This document shows, piece after piece, positions 7,464-15,059 of a stretch of DNA of 61,575 bases (positions within the stretch are counted from its first letter, which is position 1; every line of letters begins with the position of its first letter). Both the position numbers and the translations under genes were made by a program. Source of the DNA: a virus; the IMG/VR virus record IMGVR_UViG_3300032081_000734, positions 1 to 61,575 of that record, one strand, 5' to 3'. The notes beneath the pieces are model-generated. The model was not told where the DNA came from. It saw nothing but the letters and a program-made list of their open reading frames with translations, and did not search any database.

Positions 7464-7770
7464 GTTGCCTCCAATCTTTTGGTTTATCTTGCTGAAACCA
7501 ATCTTTGATATCATCAGCACTATCGAATCCCGTTCTATGATTGGATGGGTCGGGATCACCTAGTCCCATCCTATTCATAAAATCGTCTAAACTTCCCTCT
7601 TCAATTTTGTTGGTTATCTGGCGACGTGCCATCTTCAACATTTCATTGGCAGAGGTATTTGCCTTAGCAAGCTTATTTGCCCAAATCATGTCGTCTAATT
7701 TAACCTCTTCACCATTGGCAATACATTTGCAAATGAATTCTAAGCGCAGTCGGTACTGTGTAGAAAGCAT
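7456..7770 (-). CDS. Conserved phage protein, 104 residues
   Basis: Mostly helical: MLSTQYRLRLEFICKCIANGEEV, then DDMIWANKLAKANTSANEML and an Arg-rich RRQITNK segment, followed by an acidic and probably flexible tail ending KDWRQRD. It begins 25 bases after gp46. I recall similar proteins beside gp46 in cyanophages but know no function; the position suggests a helper of replication or recombination. A CTAAATA box lies 22 bases upstream. Confidence 0.65.
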   Translation of the reverse strand: MLSTQYRLRLEFICKCIANGEEVKLDDMIWANKLAKANTSANEMLKMARRQITNKIEEGSLDDFMNRMGLGDPDPSNHRTGFDSADDIKDWFQQDKPKDWRQRD

Positions 7771-7791
7771 ACATCTAAGTCACATCCTGAT

Positions 7792-7798
7792 TATTTAG
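7792..7798 (-). promoter_or_regulatory. CTAAATA box upstream of the 104-residue gene
   Basis: CTAAATA on the minus strand, 22 bases upstream of the ATG at 7770 and overlapping the end of gp46. It resembles the phage late box NATAAATA with C for the first A. Late genes are not expected here, so the assignment is weak. Confidence 0.25.
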
Positions 7799-9504
7799 AC
7801 TATTCTACTGAAACCTTTTATCTTATCAAATTTAATTACGTTATCAAATTTATCGTAAAGGCCGTCTTTGTGAGAGATTACAAAGGTATTTGCACCCTTG
7901 ATAACATATTTGATAATCTTTAAAAATTCTTCTGTACCAAATCCGTCTAGAGAACTATCAAAAACTTCATCCATGACAAGAAGATTAGTATTGACAGAAT
8001 TTTTGGATCTGGCAATCTCTCTCCAGGTAAACAACAATGCGAGATCTATTCTCATTTTTTCACCTTCACTGAAAGATGCATATGAGAACTTATCATGAAT
8101 TGGGGATTGAATAGTCTCATTAAATTCTTCGTCAAGTTGAAAATTGATGTAAAAATCCATCATCCTCAAGTAACGATTAACTTGTTGATTTATAAGAGGC
8201 AAATATTTTTTAATGATTTGTCTCTTGACCCCACCATCTTTGAGAAGTGAAAACGCAAAGTCGTAGTATTTTAGAGATTCTTTATGCTCAGAAAGATCAG
8301 TATAGAGTTTATCTAATTGTGTCTGAAATGAAATTAATTTCTCATGTTCAGAATTTCTATTCTCGAGCTGACTGGCAATAGTTTGAATTTCAGATTCAAG
8401 TTGTCGTACTTGCCGCTGAAACCCAGATATTGTTGAATTGTTTTTAGAAATCTCATGGTTGAGGTTTACAATCTCCCTACTAATAGTTTTAAATTGCTGC
8501 TCTCGTTGTTCTTCATCTTTAATTGCACTCTCCAGTTCATTGAAACCAGATTGCAACTCTTGTGCTTTATTTTGAGCAGTACTAATTCTATTTAATCGAA
8601 ACTCTTCTTCTATATCTTGGGTGCATGTAGGGCATACCGTATTTTCTGTGAAGAACTTATGCTCTTTGGTAATGGTAGACACTTTTTGAGAGATTTTACC
8701 TCTAAGATTTCCCAGTTTACGCAACTTTATAGAAGCACTAGAATATACTTCCATCTCTTTCTGAAGATCATTGACTTTAGTTTGAGTTTCAGAATTATTA
8801 TTAATGGCATTATTCTCTTCCACAAGAAGATTTTGAATGCTATCTTCTTTTTGTTTAATATTTTGTTTACTACGATTTTCTAGCTCATCAATAAAATCTT
8901 GTTGCATCCTAATTTTTTCAAGAAAGGATTCTTTTTTTACATCAAGAATTTTTGTTTTTTCTCTGTAGGTTTTAATATTTTCTTTGATGAGTGAATTCAT
9001 TGCAGAGAAGATTCTAATATCTAGAATGTCTTCAATAACTTCTCTACGATGACCACCAGACAATTGCATAAAGGGAACAAACGTTGAGCTTCCCAGAATT
9101 ACAACTTGAGTAAAAGATTTATGATTTAGTTTTAAAATATTCTCTTCTAATATTCTTTGATTTGATCTATCGTCTGCTTCTTTATGAAGAGCTACTCCAT
9201 CGACTTCAATATCAAAGACGTTCGGTTTCATTCCTCTCCGAACAAAATATTTTTTATTTCCAACATTAAATTTAACCTCCACAAGACAATTCTTTTCATT
9301 GATTGTGTTGACTAATTGTGGTTTATTAATTTTGCGAAATGGTTTATTGAATAAGGAAAATGATAATGCATCTAGCAAAGTTGATTTTCCAGATCCGTTG
9401 GAACCAATAATAATAGTATTACTGTTTTCAACAAAATTTATTTCAGTCCATTGATCACCTGTTGACAAAAAATTACGCCAACGAATACTCTCAAATAAAA
9501 TCAT
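7795..9504 (-). CDS. 46: gp46 recombination endonuclease subunit (Rad50/SbcC-like)
   Basis: A 569-residue SMC-type ATPase, close to T4 gp46 (560). Walker A GSNGSGKST lies at residues 34-42, long coiled-coil arms flank the zinc-hook motif CPTC near residue 291, and the C-terminal ABC signature SFSEGEKMRIDLAL is followed by Walker B LLVMDEVFDSSLD and a switch His (VISHKDG). With gp47 it forms the Mre11-Rad50-type complex that resects DNA ends for recombination-dependent replication. It starts two bases after a small DUF3110-like gene, which separates it from gp47, and is part of the gp55 operon. Confidence 0.96.
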   Translation of the reverse strand: MILFESIRWRNFLSTGDQWTEINFVENSNTIIIGSNGSGKSTLLDALSFSLFNKPFRKINKPQLVNTINEKNCLVEVKFNVGNKKYFVRRGMKPNVFDIEVDGVALHKEADDRSNQRILEENILKLNHKSFTQVVILGSSTFVPFMQLSGGHRREVIEDILDIRIFSAMNSLIKENIKTYREKTKILDVKKESFLEKIRMQQDFIDELENRSKQNIKQKEDSIQNLLVEENNAINNNSETQTKVNDLQKEMEVYSSASIKLRKLGNLRGKISQKVSTITKEHKFFTENTVCPTCTQDIEEEFRLNRISTAQNKAQELQSGFNELESAIKDEEQREQQFKTISREIVNLNHEISKNNSTISGFQRQVRQLESEIQTIASQLENRNSEHEKLISFQTQLDKLYTDLSEHKESLKYYDFAFSLLKDGGVKRQIIKKYLPLINQQVNRYLRMMDFYINFQLDEEFNETIQSPIHDKFSYASFSEGEKMRIDLALLFTWREIARSKNSVNTNLLVMDEVFDSSLDGFGTEEFLKIIKYVIKGANTFVISHKDGLYDKFDNVIKFDKIKGFSRIV

Positions 9505-9505
9505 A

Positions 9506-9769
9506 CTATTTTAATGGTGGAACAACTAAATCATCGGGGGTGATAATTATATATTTTACTCCTTTCAATTCACAAGTTTTAACGGCAAGTTCAGGATTAA
9601 CTTCTACTGCTTCTACTGATCCAGTTTCATCATCCTGAGTTTCCAACATCATAGCATACCTTTCGGCATCATCTGCTTCTTCAAAGAAAAATAAAATTTT
9701 CTCACGCTTTCTATTATAGACTGCATAAGCACCCTCTTGCTTTTTTTTCCTATGAACAAGCATGTACAT
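9506..9769 (-). CDS. DUF3110-like protein between gp47 and gp46
   Basis: An 87-residue protein starting MYMLVHRKKKQEGAYAVYN, with FFFEEADDAERYAMMLE and KYIIITPDDLVVPP. This pattern of a short beta strand, an EEADDAERYA helix and a closing strand is that of DUF3110, a small family of cyanobacteria and their phages (family name from memory). In cyanobacteria the function is unknown. Placement between the two subunits of the end-processing nuclease suggests it may modulate that complex. Its ATG overlaps the gp47 stop. Confidence 0.7.
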   Translation of the reverse strand: MYMLVHRKKKQEGAYAVYNRKREKILFFFEEADDAERYAMMLETQDDETGSVEAVEVNPELAVKTCELKGVKYIIITPDDLVVPPLK

Positions 9770-10818
9770 TAATCAACCTCACAAGCTGAAGTATAAACTT
9801 TTTCCAGAATTGATTTCACCTTTGAAGTATTTAAACTACATTCAGATTCATCAACATATCTATTCAAAATAGAAAGTGTGTTTTCAGACTCATCAGTTGT
9901 AAATTCATCACTTTGATAAAAACCATTAAAATCAAAGTTTTCAACAATCTTCAAATCATTCACTCCAGATTGATAAAGTTTATCAATAAATCTTTCAAAC
10001 TTAGCTCCATTACTTTTTTTGTTAACTACAACTTTAACAATTTTATCTTTGTATGGTTCTGCGTTAAAGGTTTGATGTGGAGTATCTTCGTATGAAATAA
10101 TATGAAATAGTCTATGTGGATTATTTACTGGAGTATGCTCTAAAGTTTCGGTATCAAAAATGTGACATCCTCTAGTTTCTTCTACATCATGCCAATAAAT
10201 TTCATATGGATTTCCAAGATAGTAGATATTGTCTTGGAAATTTCTATGATGATAATGTCCAGAGAAAACTTTTTCAAACTTCTTATAATTTGTTTTATCT
10301 TCACCGTGTTCACAAATATAAGTTTTATTTGCAAAAAATCCTCTCATCTCAAGATGGCCAAAAGCAACTTTTGATTTTGTCGAATTTATCATTCCCACAG
10401 TTTCTTCACGATTTTCATCGTTGATCCATGGAATGAAGAACATATCTAGACCACCAATTTTAACTTCGGTAGGACTTCCATAAACAACAACGTTATCATA
10501 CTCTCGCAATAGTAGATCAACAGAGTTAATGTCGTTAGTGTCTTTGTAATATGCTGTATGATTTCCGACAATTGTATGTACAGTGACACCCATATCCCTG
10601 AGGATATTATAATAGTTCTCTTTAGCCCAGTTAAGAGACCAGAAATCAATCCCTTTACGAGTGTCAAAAGTATCACCCATATCGATAATAGTATCGATGC
10701 ATTCTTTTTTGAGGGTTGGGAAGAAAACGGTGTCATAGAATTTTTTAAAATACTCATGAAGATTTTGGTTTCCCTTTCTTGCGCCAAAATGCTGATCCGT
10801 AATAACTGCAACTTTCAA
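9769..10818 (-). CDS. 47: gp47 recombination nuclease subunit (Mre11/SbcD-like)
   Basis: A 349-residue metallophosphoesterase. The conserved motifs appear in order: DQHFG at residue 8, DMGDTFD near 46, GNHTAYY near 90, GHLEM near 153 and SGHYHHR near 186, which supply the two-metal site. T4 gp47 has 339 residues. It partners gp46 in DNA-end resection. The start appears to be TTG (10816-10818), which forms a TTGA overlap with the preceding stop; the next in-frame ATG would delete the first metal motif, so TTG must be used. Confidence 0.95.
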   Translation of the reverse strand: MKVAVITDQHFGARKGNQNLHEYFKKFYDTVFFPTLKKECIDTIIDMGDTFDTRKGIDFWSLNWAKENYYNILRDMGVTVHTIVGNHTAYYKDTNDINSVDLLLREYDNVVVYGSPTEVKIGGLDMFFIPWINDENREETVGMINSTKSKVAFGHLEMRGFFANKTYICEHGEDKTNYKKFEKVFSGHYHHRNFQDNIYYLGNPYEIYWHDVEETRGCHIFDTETLEHTPVNNPHRLFHIISYEDTPHQTFNAEPYKDKIVKVVVNKKSNGAKFERFIDKLYQSGVNDLKIVENFDFNGFYQSDEFTTDESENTLSILNRYVDESECSLNTSKVKSILEKVYTSACEVD

Positions 10819-11093
10819 AGTTTAACACCCATAGCAACGGAAGTAACATACGTGTAATCGTCAAGTGTGCCTTCTTGCAGACACTTAAGATGCCATCTAG
10901 TCATCTTGATAACTCCTTCTTCAGTAGCACCAGTAATGAAATTAGCTCCAAAAGGATTTCTTAGTACACTGGTATAAAGACCAAAACGAGTTGCTTTGAC
11001 GTAAAAGATATCATCAATCCAGACTTGATCATCAGGAATATTTTTTTCAATTGTAGGATTAGGACCTAGACTAGTTGATAATGTAGATTTCAT
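10815..11093 (-). CDS. Conserved hypothetical protein, 92 residues
   Basis: A protein with a polar N-terminus, then VWIDDIFYVKATRFGLYTSVLRNPFGANFITGATEEGVIKMTRWHLKCL and an acidic YDD-like stretch. No family recognised. It is coupled to gp55 upstream (ATGA) and to gp47 downstream (TTGA), so it belongs to the replication/late-switch operon. Confidence 0.65.
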   Translation of the reverse strand: MKSTLSTSLGPNPTIEKNIPDDQVWIDDIFYVKATRFGLYTSVLRNPFGANFITGATEEGVIKMTRWHLKCLQEGTLDDYTYVTSVAMGVKL

Positions 11094-11596
11094 CGGTTCA
11101 TTTTCGTCTGAATGTTTTCCTTAATTGTATTATAGTCTGAACTATCTCTAGAAAGCAAGCTATTATCTACTGCCATTACCTCAGCAAATCCAGATTTTTC
11201 GATGATACGATTTTTAATTTCTAATTGTTTTTTCTCTTTACCTATTCTTCTCAAAAATGCAAAGTAAATAATCTGAGTAAAGTATGCAAATGGATTACTT
11301 GACTTTGCTGGATCAAAGTTAGTAACGTATTCAATACAGTTTTCCAAACCATCAGAGATCATGTCTTCCTTAAACATGTAGTTGACAAAGTTTGGTTTAT
11401 GCGATAAATGATCGCCAATCTTTTTAAAACAAGTTCCTAGGTATTCATGAGTTTTTTTAAACTCCCTTGACTCCTTTAAAAGATCTGATTTTGTTTTACC
11501 TTCAGCTTCAGCATTTTTAAGGAAAGTTTTATATTTGTTTATCTCAAACAAAAACTCTTTATTATTTACATAATGTTCTGGTTTTTTCTTTACCAT
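11090..11596 (-). CDS. 55: gp55 late-transcription sigma factor
   Basis: A 168-residue protein, similar in size to T4 gp55 (185). The central segment EDMISDGLENCIEYVTNFDP followed by SNPFAYFTQIIYFAFLRRIGKEKK corresponds to sigma region 2, which binds core polymerase and opens the -10 box. The N-terminus is basic. In T4 gp55 replaces the host sigma and recognises TATAAATA; several such boxes are present upstream of the structural genes in this window. It is the first gene of a long operon behind a near-consensus sigma70 promoter, so the host polymerase would make the late sigma itself. Confidence 0.94.
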   Translation of the reverse strand: MVKKKPEHYVNNKEFLFEINKYKTFLKNAEAEGKTKSDLLKESREFKKTHEYLGTCFKKIGDHLSHKPNFVNYMFKEDMISDGLENCIEYVTNFDPAKSSNPFAYFTQIIYFAFLRRIGKEKKQLEIKNRIIEKSGFAEVMAVDNSLLSRDSSDYNTIKENIQTKMNR

Positions 11597-11620
11597 TATC
11601 TATGAGTGATGCTTGATAAG

Positions 11621-11649
11621 ATTATATCATATATGACATGACTTGTCAA
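11621..11649 (-). promoter_or_regulatory. Consensus sigma70 promoter of the gp55 operon
   Basis: On the minus strand TTGACA (11644-11649), a 17-base spacer and TATAAT (11621-11626) match the bacterial consensus at all twelve positions; the gp55 ATG is 25 bases downstream. The -35 lies inside a 16-base palindrome (11643-11658). Confidence 0.85.
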
Positions 11650-11658
11650 ACTTGACAA
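11643..11658. promoter_or_regulatory. Palindrome over the gp55 -35 box (candidate operator)
   Basis: Perfect inverted repeat TTGTCAA-AC-TTGACAA. One arm contains the minus-strand -35 hexamer; the other contains the same hexamer on the plus strand. A dimeric repressor or activator bound here would cover the -35 element. No regulator gene adjoins it. Confidence 0.5.
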
Positions 11659-11705
11659 AGGTCCCAAAATCATGTACAATCTGGCTTGTCCAGGATGAAA
11701 AGACA

Positions 11706-12164
11706 TTAAAGCTCTTTAGTATTATCTTTAATATCTTTTTTGAATAAGTCTTCTAGAGATTTCTTAGTGTCACTGATTGTTCCTAAGAATCCCATCTTCT
11801 TACTTATATTCTTTTCTACATCAGATTTGTCAACTAAGTCTTCTTGATATTCTTCTTTCAATTCATTCTTTTGATCATTAAAATCTGTATATAAATTAAT
11901 TAAATCTATATCATTAATTTCAGTCATTGTTATGACTTTAGATAATCGAATAAAAAATATATCTTCTTCAGTAGTTTTTAGCCAAGGTTCTAATTTTATT
12001 TGAGAAAATGCACCTTGAGTACTGTATTGTATTACTATTGGTTCTTGTAAAATAATCAAAGGATCTAAGGCATCAGTATCATCTACCATTATTAGAGATA
12101 CAATTTCTTCACCAGAGACTAGTTTTAAGGTGCAATAGAATTCTCTTTCTAGATCTGAATTCAT
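11706..12164 (-). CDS. Conserved protein with Sm-like beta N-terminus
   Basis: A 152-residue protein. Residues 8-95 look all-beta (FYCTLKLVSGEEIVSLIMVDD, then LDPLIILQEPIVIQY), a pattern resembling LSm/Hfq-like domains seen in phages; the rest is acidic and helical (DQKNELKEEYQEDLVD). The Sm assignment is a pattern-based guess. Its ATG overlaps the UvsW stop by four bases (ATGA), so it follows UvsW on one transcript. It may bind RNA or a protein partner; function unknown. Confidence 0.6.
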   Translation of the reverse strand: MNSDLEREFYCTLKLVSGEEIVSLIMVDDTDALDPLIILQEPIVIQYSTQGAFSQIKLEPWLKTTEEDIFFIRLSKVITMTEINDIDLINLYTDFNDQKNELKEEYQEDLVDKSDVEKNISKKMGFLGTISDTKKSLEDLFKKDIKDNTKEL

Positions 12165-13624
12165 TGAGATAACGCGACGTTTATAACTTCATAATTAAAT
12201 TTTTCTTCTTTATATATTTTGATTCTTTCTACTAGGTGATTAAGAGTATAGTTTCTTCTCTTGTTAAAAGTAATATCATCTGCAATATCAAAGAGAGTAG
12301 CTTTAGTTTTATTTTCACTTTTTCTAAGAACTCTTCCAATTGACTGAAGATTTCTTACTCTTGATTTTGAAGGTGATGCAAATATCACATTATGCAAATT
12401 TTTAATATTGATTCCAGTAGAGAATGTTCCATATGATGCAACAATAATTGCATCCGTTTCATCCTCAGTAATTCTGCGAATCTCTTCTCTATCTTCTGTT
12501 TCTACGCCGCCATAGACAAAGAAAACTTTTCTATTGCCTTTGACAGAATTATTTATCATATCAAATAATGGTTCACCATGAGTTTCTACTCGGGTAAACA
12601 ACACCAAAGTATTTCCTTTCTGAACCAAAGTTAAGTTTTTAATAAATCTATTTCTTTGTGGACTTTCGCATAGATAACGAATTTCTTCTTGATAACTATC
12701 AAACAATCTTGGTTTGTGCTTGAGAGCAATAATTTTTACATCTAAATCAGATAAATGCTTTTCTTTGATAAGTTCCTTTGTTTTGATAGTTGAATAAGAT
12801 GGACCGAAAAGACCTTCCAAAATCCATTTGTGAGTTTGACTACCATCAAGAGTTCCAGTAAATCCAAATCTATATTTGGCATCATACAATTTAGTCATAA
12901 TGCTGACTAGGGATTTTGATTTAAATAGGTGAGCCTCATCTCCGACTACAACTTCAAATCTGTCAAAGTATTTCTTTTCAAGTTTGTAAATAGATTGCCA
13001 AGTAGTGATGATAACTTGGTTTTTAGTTTCTCTTTCTCTACCACCATAAATTTTATGGCAATAGGATCCAACGTCCCATCCATAGTCAGCAAAGTCCTTG
13101 TACATTTGTTCTACAAGAGATGTGGTTGGAACGATGATTAAAGTATCTTTTCCTTTTTCAACATAATATCTGACTACAGAATAAATCATCAGAGATTTAC
13201 CAGATCCAGTAGGGGATACTATGAGTCTTCTATTGCACTTCAGAGCGTCGTAGACCGCTTGTATTTGATACTCTCTAGGTTTGTGTACAGATATGTGGGT
13301 CATGTAGTCTCTGACACCCTCATAGGAGATCATCTGATTTAAATCAATCGGATGGCCGTAATATTTGTTTTCTTCAAATTTATATTTGTATCCGTGATCA
13401 TCACAAAATCTCAATAACTTATCTAAGAGACCAATGTAAAGTTCTCCTGTTTGAATATTGAATAATCGTATTTTTCCATCCCACCATTTATTACGATATT
13501 GGGGCATGTACTTTGCTCCCTCAACATCGAAAGTAAATTGATCAGATAATTCGTGGCTAATGTGTGGTTCTGTTTTTACTCTGAGATATACTTCATTCTT
13601 CTTTGAAATAATCAATTCGGACAT
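12161..13624 (-). CDS. uvsW: UvsW RNA-DNA/DNA helicase
   Basis: A 487-residue superfamily-2 helicase, close to T4 UvsW (about 500). The N-terminal 100 residues form the UvsW-type substrate-binding domain. Then come motif I SPTGSGKS near residue 137, TLIIVPTTSLVEQM (motif Ia), GDEAHLF (DEAH-type motif II) near 230, GFTGTLDG (motif III) and SIGRVLRKSENK (motif VI). UvsW unwinds R-loops and branched DNA and helps switch replication from origin-dependent to recombination-dependent initiation. Here it sits with UvsY, as in T4. Confidence 0.95.
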   Translation of the reverse strand: MSELIISKKNEVYLRVKTEPHISHELSDQFTFDVEGAKYMPQYRNKWWDGKIRLFNIQTGELYIGLLDKLLRFCDDHGYKYKFEENKYYGHPIDLNQMISYEGVRDYMTHISVHKPREYQIQAVYDALKCNRRLIVSPTGSGKSLMIYSVVRYYVEKGKDTLIIVPTTSLVEQMYKDFADYGWDVGSYCHKIYGGRERETKNQVIITTWQSIYKLEKKYFDRFEVVVGDEAHLFKSKSLVSIMTKLYDAKYRFGFTGTLDGSQTHKWILEGLFGPSYSTIKTKELIKEKHLSDLDVKIIALKHKPRLFDSYQEEIRYLCESPQRNRFIKNLTLVQKGNTLVLFTRVETHGEPLFDMINNSVKGNRKVFFVYGGVETEDREEIRRITEDETDAIIVASYGTFSTGINIKNLHNVIFASPSKSRVRNLQSIGRVLRKSENKTKATLFDIADDITFNKRRNYTLNHLVERIKIYKEEKFNYEVINVALSQ

Positions 13625-13647
13625 ATAATTAAGTCATCACTTAAAAA

Positions 13648-13654
13648 TATTTAG
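13648..13654 (-). promoter_or_regulatory. CTAAATA box upstream of uvsW
   Basis: CTAAATA on the minus strand, 24 bases before the uvsW ATG; it overlaps the stop of the preceding small gene. This is the spacing of the other late boxes, but with C in place of the A of NATAAATA. Confidence 0.35.
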
Positions 13655-13833
13655 TCCTCTGAATTGAACTGATCTTCTAAAATAAGTCTATAAAAATTAT
13701 CTCTCATTGCAATTAAGTTCTCTTGTTCTTCAGGTTCTCCTCCTGACCATTTTTGAACTGCCTGTCGAAGGCCTTCATGGATAAGTCTAATTCCTCGAAT
13801 ATTTAATTCGATCTGGTAGTATTGATCGTCCAT
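13651..13833 (-). CDS. Small conserved protein between UvsY and UvsW, 60 residues
   Basis: An acidic, helical protein (MDDQYYQIELNIRGIRLIHE, then WSGGEPEEQENLIAMRDNFYRLILE). It is coupled to uvsY by a TAATG overlap. By position it resembles the short orphan genes around T4 uvsY, but I claim no homology. It may assist recombination; function unknown. Confidence 0.65.
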   Translation of the reverse strand: MDDQYYQIELNIRGIRLIHEGLRQAVQKWSGGEPEEQENLIAMRDNFYRLILEDQFNSED

Positions 13834-14261
13834 TACATTCCTGCTTGAAATTTCATCCAGTCAATTGCATTTTTGATGGCATAATTTCTATTTGACAAAG
13901 ATTTGATAATTTCCTCAAGATATTTAAGCATCGTATCATAGTATCTAATTTTCAATTCAACCTGACTCACTTTGCTATCAGCAGTCATATATCTATTTAA
14001 AGCTTCTTTATCTCTTACTTTGTATGGAAAAGGTTCTTCCTCGTATACATCAGGATCTGCCTTTCCAGTATAATAGACATGTCTTTCTAGATAAACTCTA
14101 TTATAAGTCTCTTTAGCCCTTTCTCTTAACAGTAATATTGTATTGTATACTTCATAATATTTGGAATGAAGTTGTGAAGTTTTTAGTGATTCGTTTGCTA
14201 GATCGTCTTTGTCTATTACAGAATCACGGGTCCACATCTTCTGAATGTCATCAAGATTCAT
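13833..14261 (-). CDS. uvsY: UvsY recombination mediator
   Basis: A 142-residue protein, near T4 UvsY (137). It begins MNLDDIQKMWTRDS, has LHSKYYEVYNTILLLRER in the middle and ends AIDWMKFQAGM, all recognisable UvsY features; the body is rich in Lys, Arg and Glu helices. UvsY forms hexamers that displace the single-strand binding protein and load UvsX recombinase. Its ATG overlaps the preceding structural gene by four bases (ATGA). Confidence 0.93.
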   Translation of the reverse strand: MNLDDIQKMWTRDSVIDKDDLANESLKTSQLHSKYYEVYNTILLLRERAKETYNRVYLERHVYYTGKADPDVYEEEPFPYKVRDKEALNRYMTADSKVSQVELKIRYYDTMLKYLEEIIKSLSNRNYAIKNAIDWMKFQAGM

Positions 14262-14806
14262 AAATTAGTTCCACTTAAATTTGTTACTTCGTAAAGAGTA
14301 TACTTGAAAGTTACTTGAGCCGTAAAGAACTCTTCACTCTCCAGTTTAGTATTAAAATCCAATCCCGTCAAACTAACGGGGAATAGATCTTTGAACGTCA
14401 CTTTAAAATTTGGTCTGAAACTGCTGTTTAAAACAATAAGAGTTCCATCAGAGAACTGTTGTCCAAGATCCTCAGTTCCATTGGGGTTTTTTGTAAAATC
14501 ATCAAACTGTTTTGTTGACTTTGGAAATCCTATTCCAGTCATCCAATTATGGATTACCATATAATTTTCAAAATTCTCATCGACTAAGAATGATAATACA
14601 AAATCATCATATTGAAGTTGATCTCCAGGAACATCTATGTTCTTCAAGTACGATGGTTGAATTACTGTGTTAAGACTAATTTGTGGAATATTAACTGTCT
14701 GAGAAAAAAATGTTATCTTCGGACTCTTTCTAATAGAAAACTCAAACCCACCAGGAGTCAAAAAATTCCTATTTTGAATTTGTGTTCTAAATGGCGAGAC
14801 TGACAT
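14258..14806 (-). CDS. gp19-fold tail tube/baseplate protein paralogue
   Basis: A 182-residue structural protein. Its C-terminal stretch FKDLFPVSLTGLDF followed by an alternating beta segment aligns by eye with gp19 of this same phage (FHDVFPTNISQIDLSY, then SLEEFTVELQV), and its N-terminus (GGFEFSIRKSPKITFFSQTV) resembles the tube-protein start. In myophages, tube-fold paralogues form the rings that join tube to baseplate (T4 gp48 and gp54); this could be one of them, though it is much shorter than those. It sits between the gp23 region and uvsY and overlaps uvsY by four bases. A CTAAATA box stands 14 bases upstream. Confidence 0.75.
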   Translation of the reverse strand: MSVSPFRTQIQNRNFLTPGGFEFSIRKSPKITFFSQTVNIPQISLNTVIQPSYLKNIDVPGDQLQYDDFVLSFLVDENFENYMVIHNWMTGIGFPKSTKQFDDFTKNPNGTEDLGQQFSDGTLIVLNSSFRPNFKVTFKDLFPVSLTGLDFNTKLESEEFFTAQVTFKYTLYEVTNLSGTNL

Positions 14807-14820
14807 GGAGCTTTTAATTC

Positions 14821-14827
14821 TATTTAG
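14821..14827 (-). promoter_or_regulatory. CTAAATA box upstream of the gp19 paralogue
   Basis: CTAAATA on the minus strand just after the terminator at 14830-14853. It lies only 14 bases from the ATG, which would leave a very short leader. Confidence 0.25.
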
Positions 14828-14829
14828 AT

Positions 14830-14853
14830 AAAAAAAGGGACCTTTGAGGTCCC
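14830..14853 (-). terminator. Rho-independent terminator of the 57-residue gene
   Basis: On the minus strand a perfect six-base stem GGGACC/GGTCCC with loop TCAAA is followed by seven T. It lies eight bases after the stop at 14861. Confidence 0.9.
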
Positions 14854-14860
14854 TGAAATT

Positions 14861-15034
14861 TTAAAATAGTAACTCCTTACAAATCTTTTTACAATGGCTT
14901 TTGCCATCAACATCACATTCAATTAAACATTCATAATAGTCACTAATTTTTTGATCCTCCGTTTCTATGTCAGTTACTGTTTGTGCAAGATGTCTCCACT
15001 CATCAAATTGAGATCTGGATAGTAGATTGTGCAT
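14861..15034 (-). CDS. Small conserved protein downstream of gp23, 57 residues
   Basis: Reads MHNLLSRSQFDEWRHLAQTV..., then an acidic ETEDQKISDYYECLIECDVDG, and ends HCKKICKELLF; five Cys in the last third suggest metal binding or disulfides. It stands alone between the gp23 terminator and its own terminator, so it is its own transcription unit. Two GGAG ribosome-binding sites precede it because a 12-base segment is duplicated (15036-15059). I recall related proteins beside gp23 in other cyanophages; function unknown. Confidence 0.75.
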   Translation of the reverse strand: MHNLLSRSQFDEWRHLAQTVTDIETEDQKISDYYECLIECDVDGKSHCKKICKELLF

Positions 15035-15035
15035 T

Positions 15036-15059
15036 TTTCAAACTCCGTTTCAAACTCCG
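15036..15059 (-). repeat. Tandem 12-base duplication of a ribosome-binding site
   Basis: TTTCAAACTCCG occurs twice without a gap. On the transcript each copy provides CGGAG; the nearer GGAG is eight bases before the ATG of the 57-residue gene, the other 12 bases further away. Confidence 0.85.
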
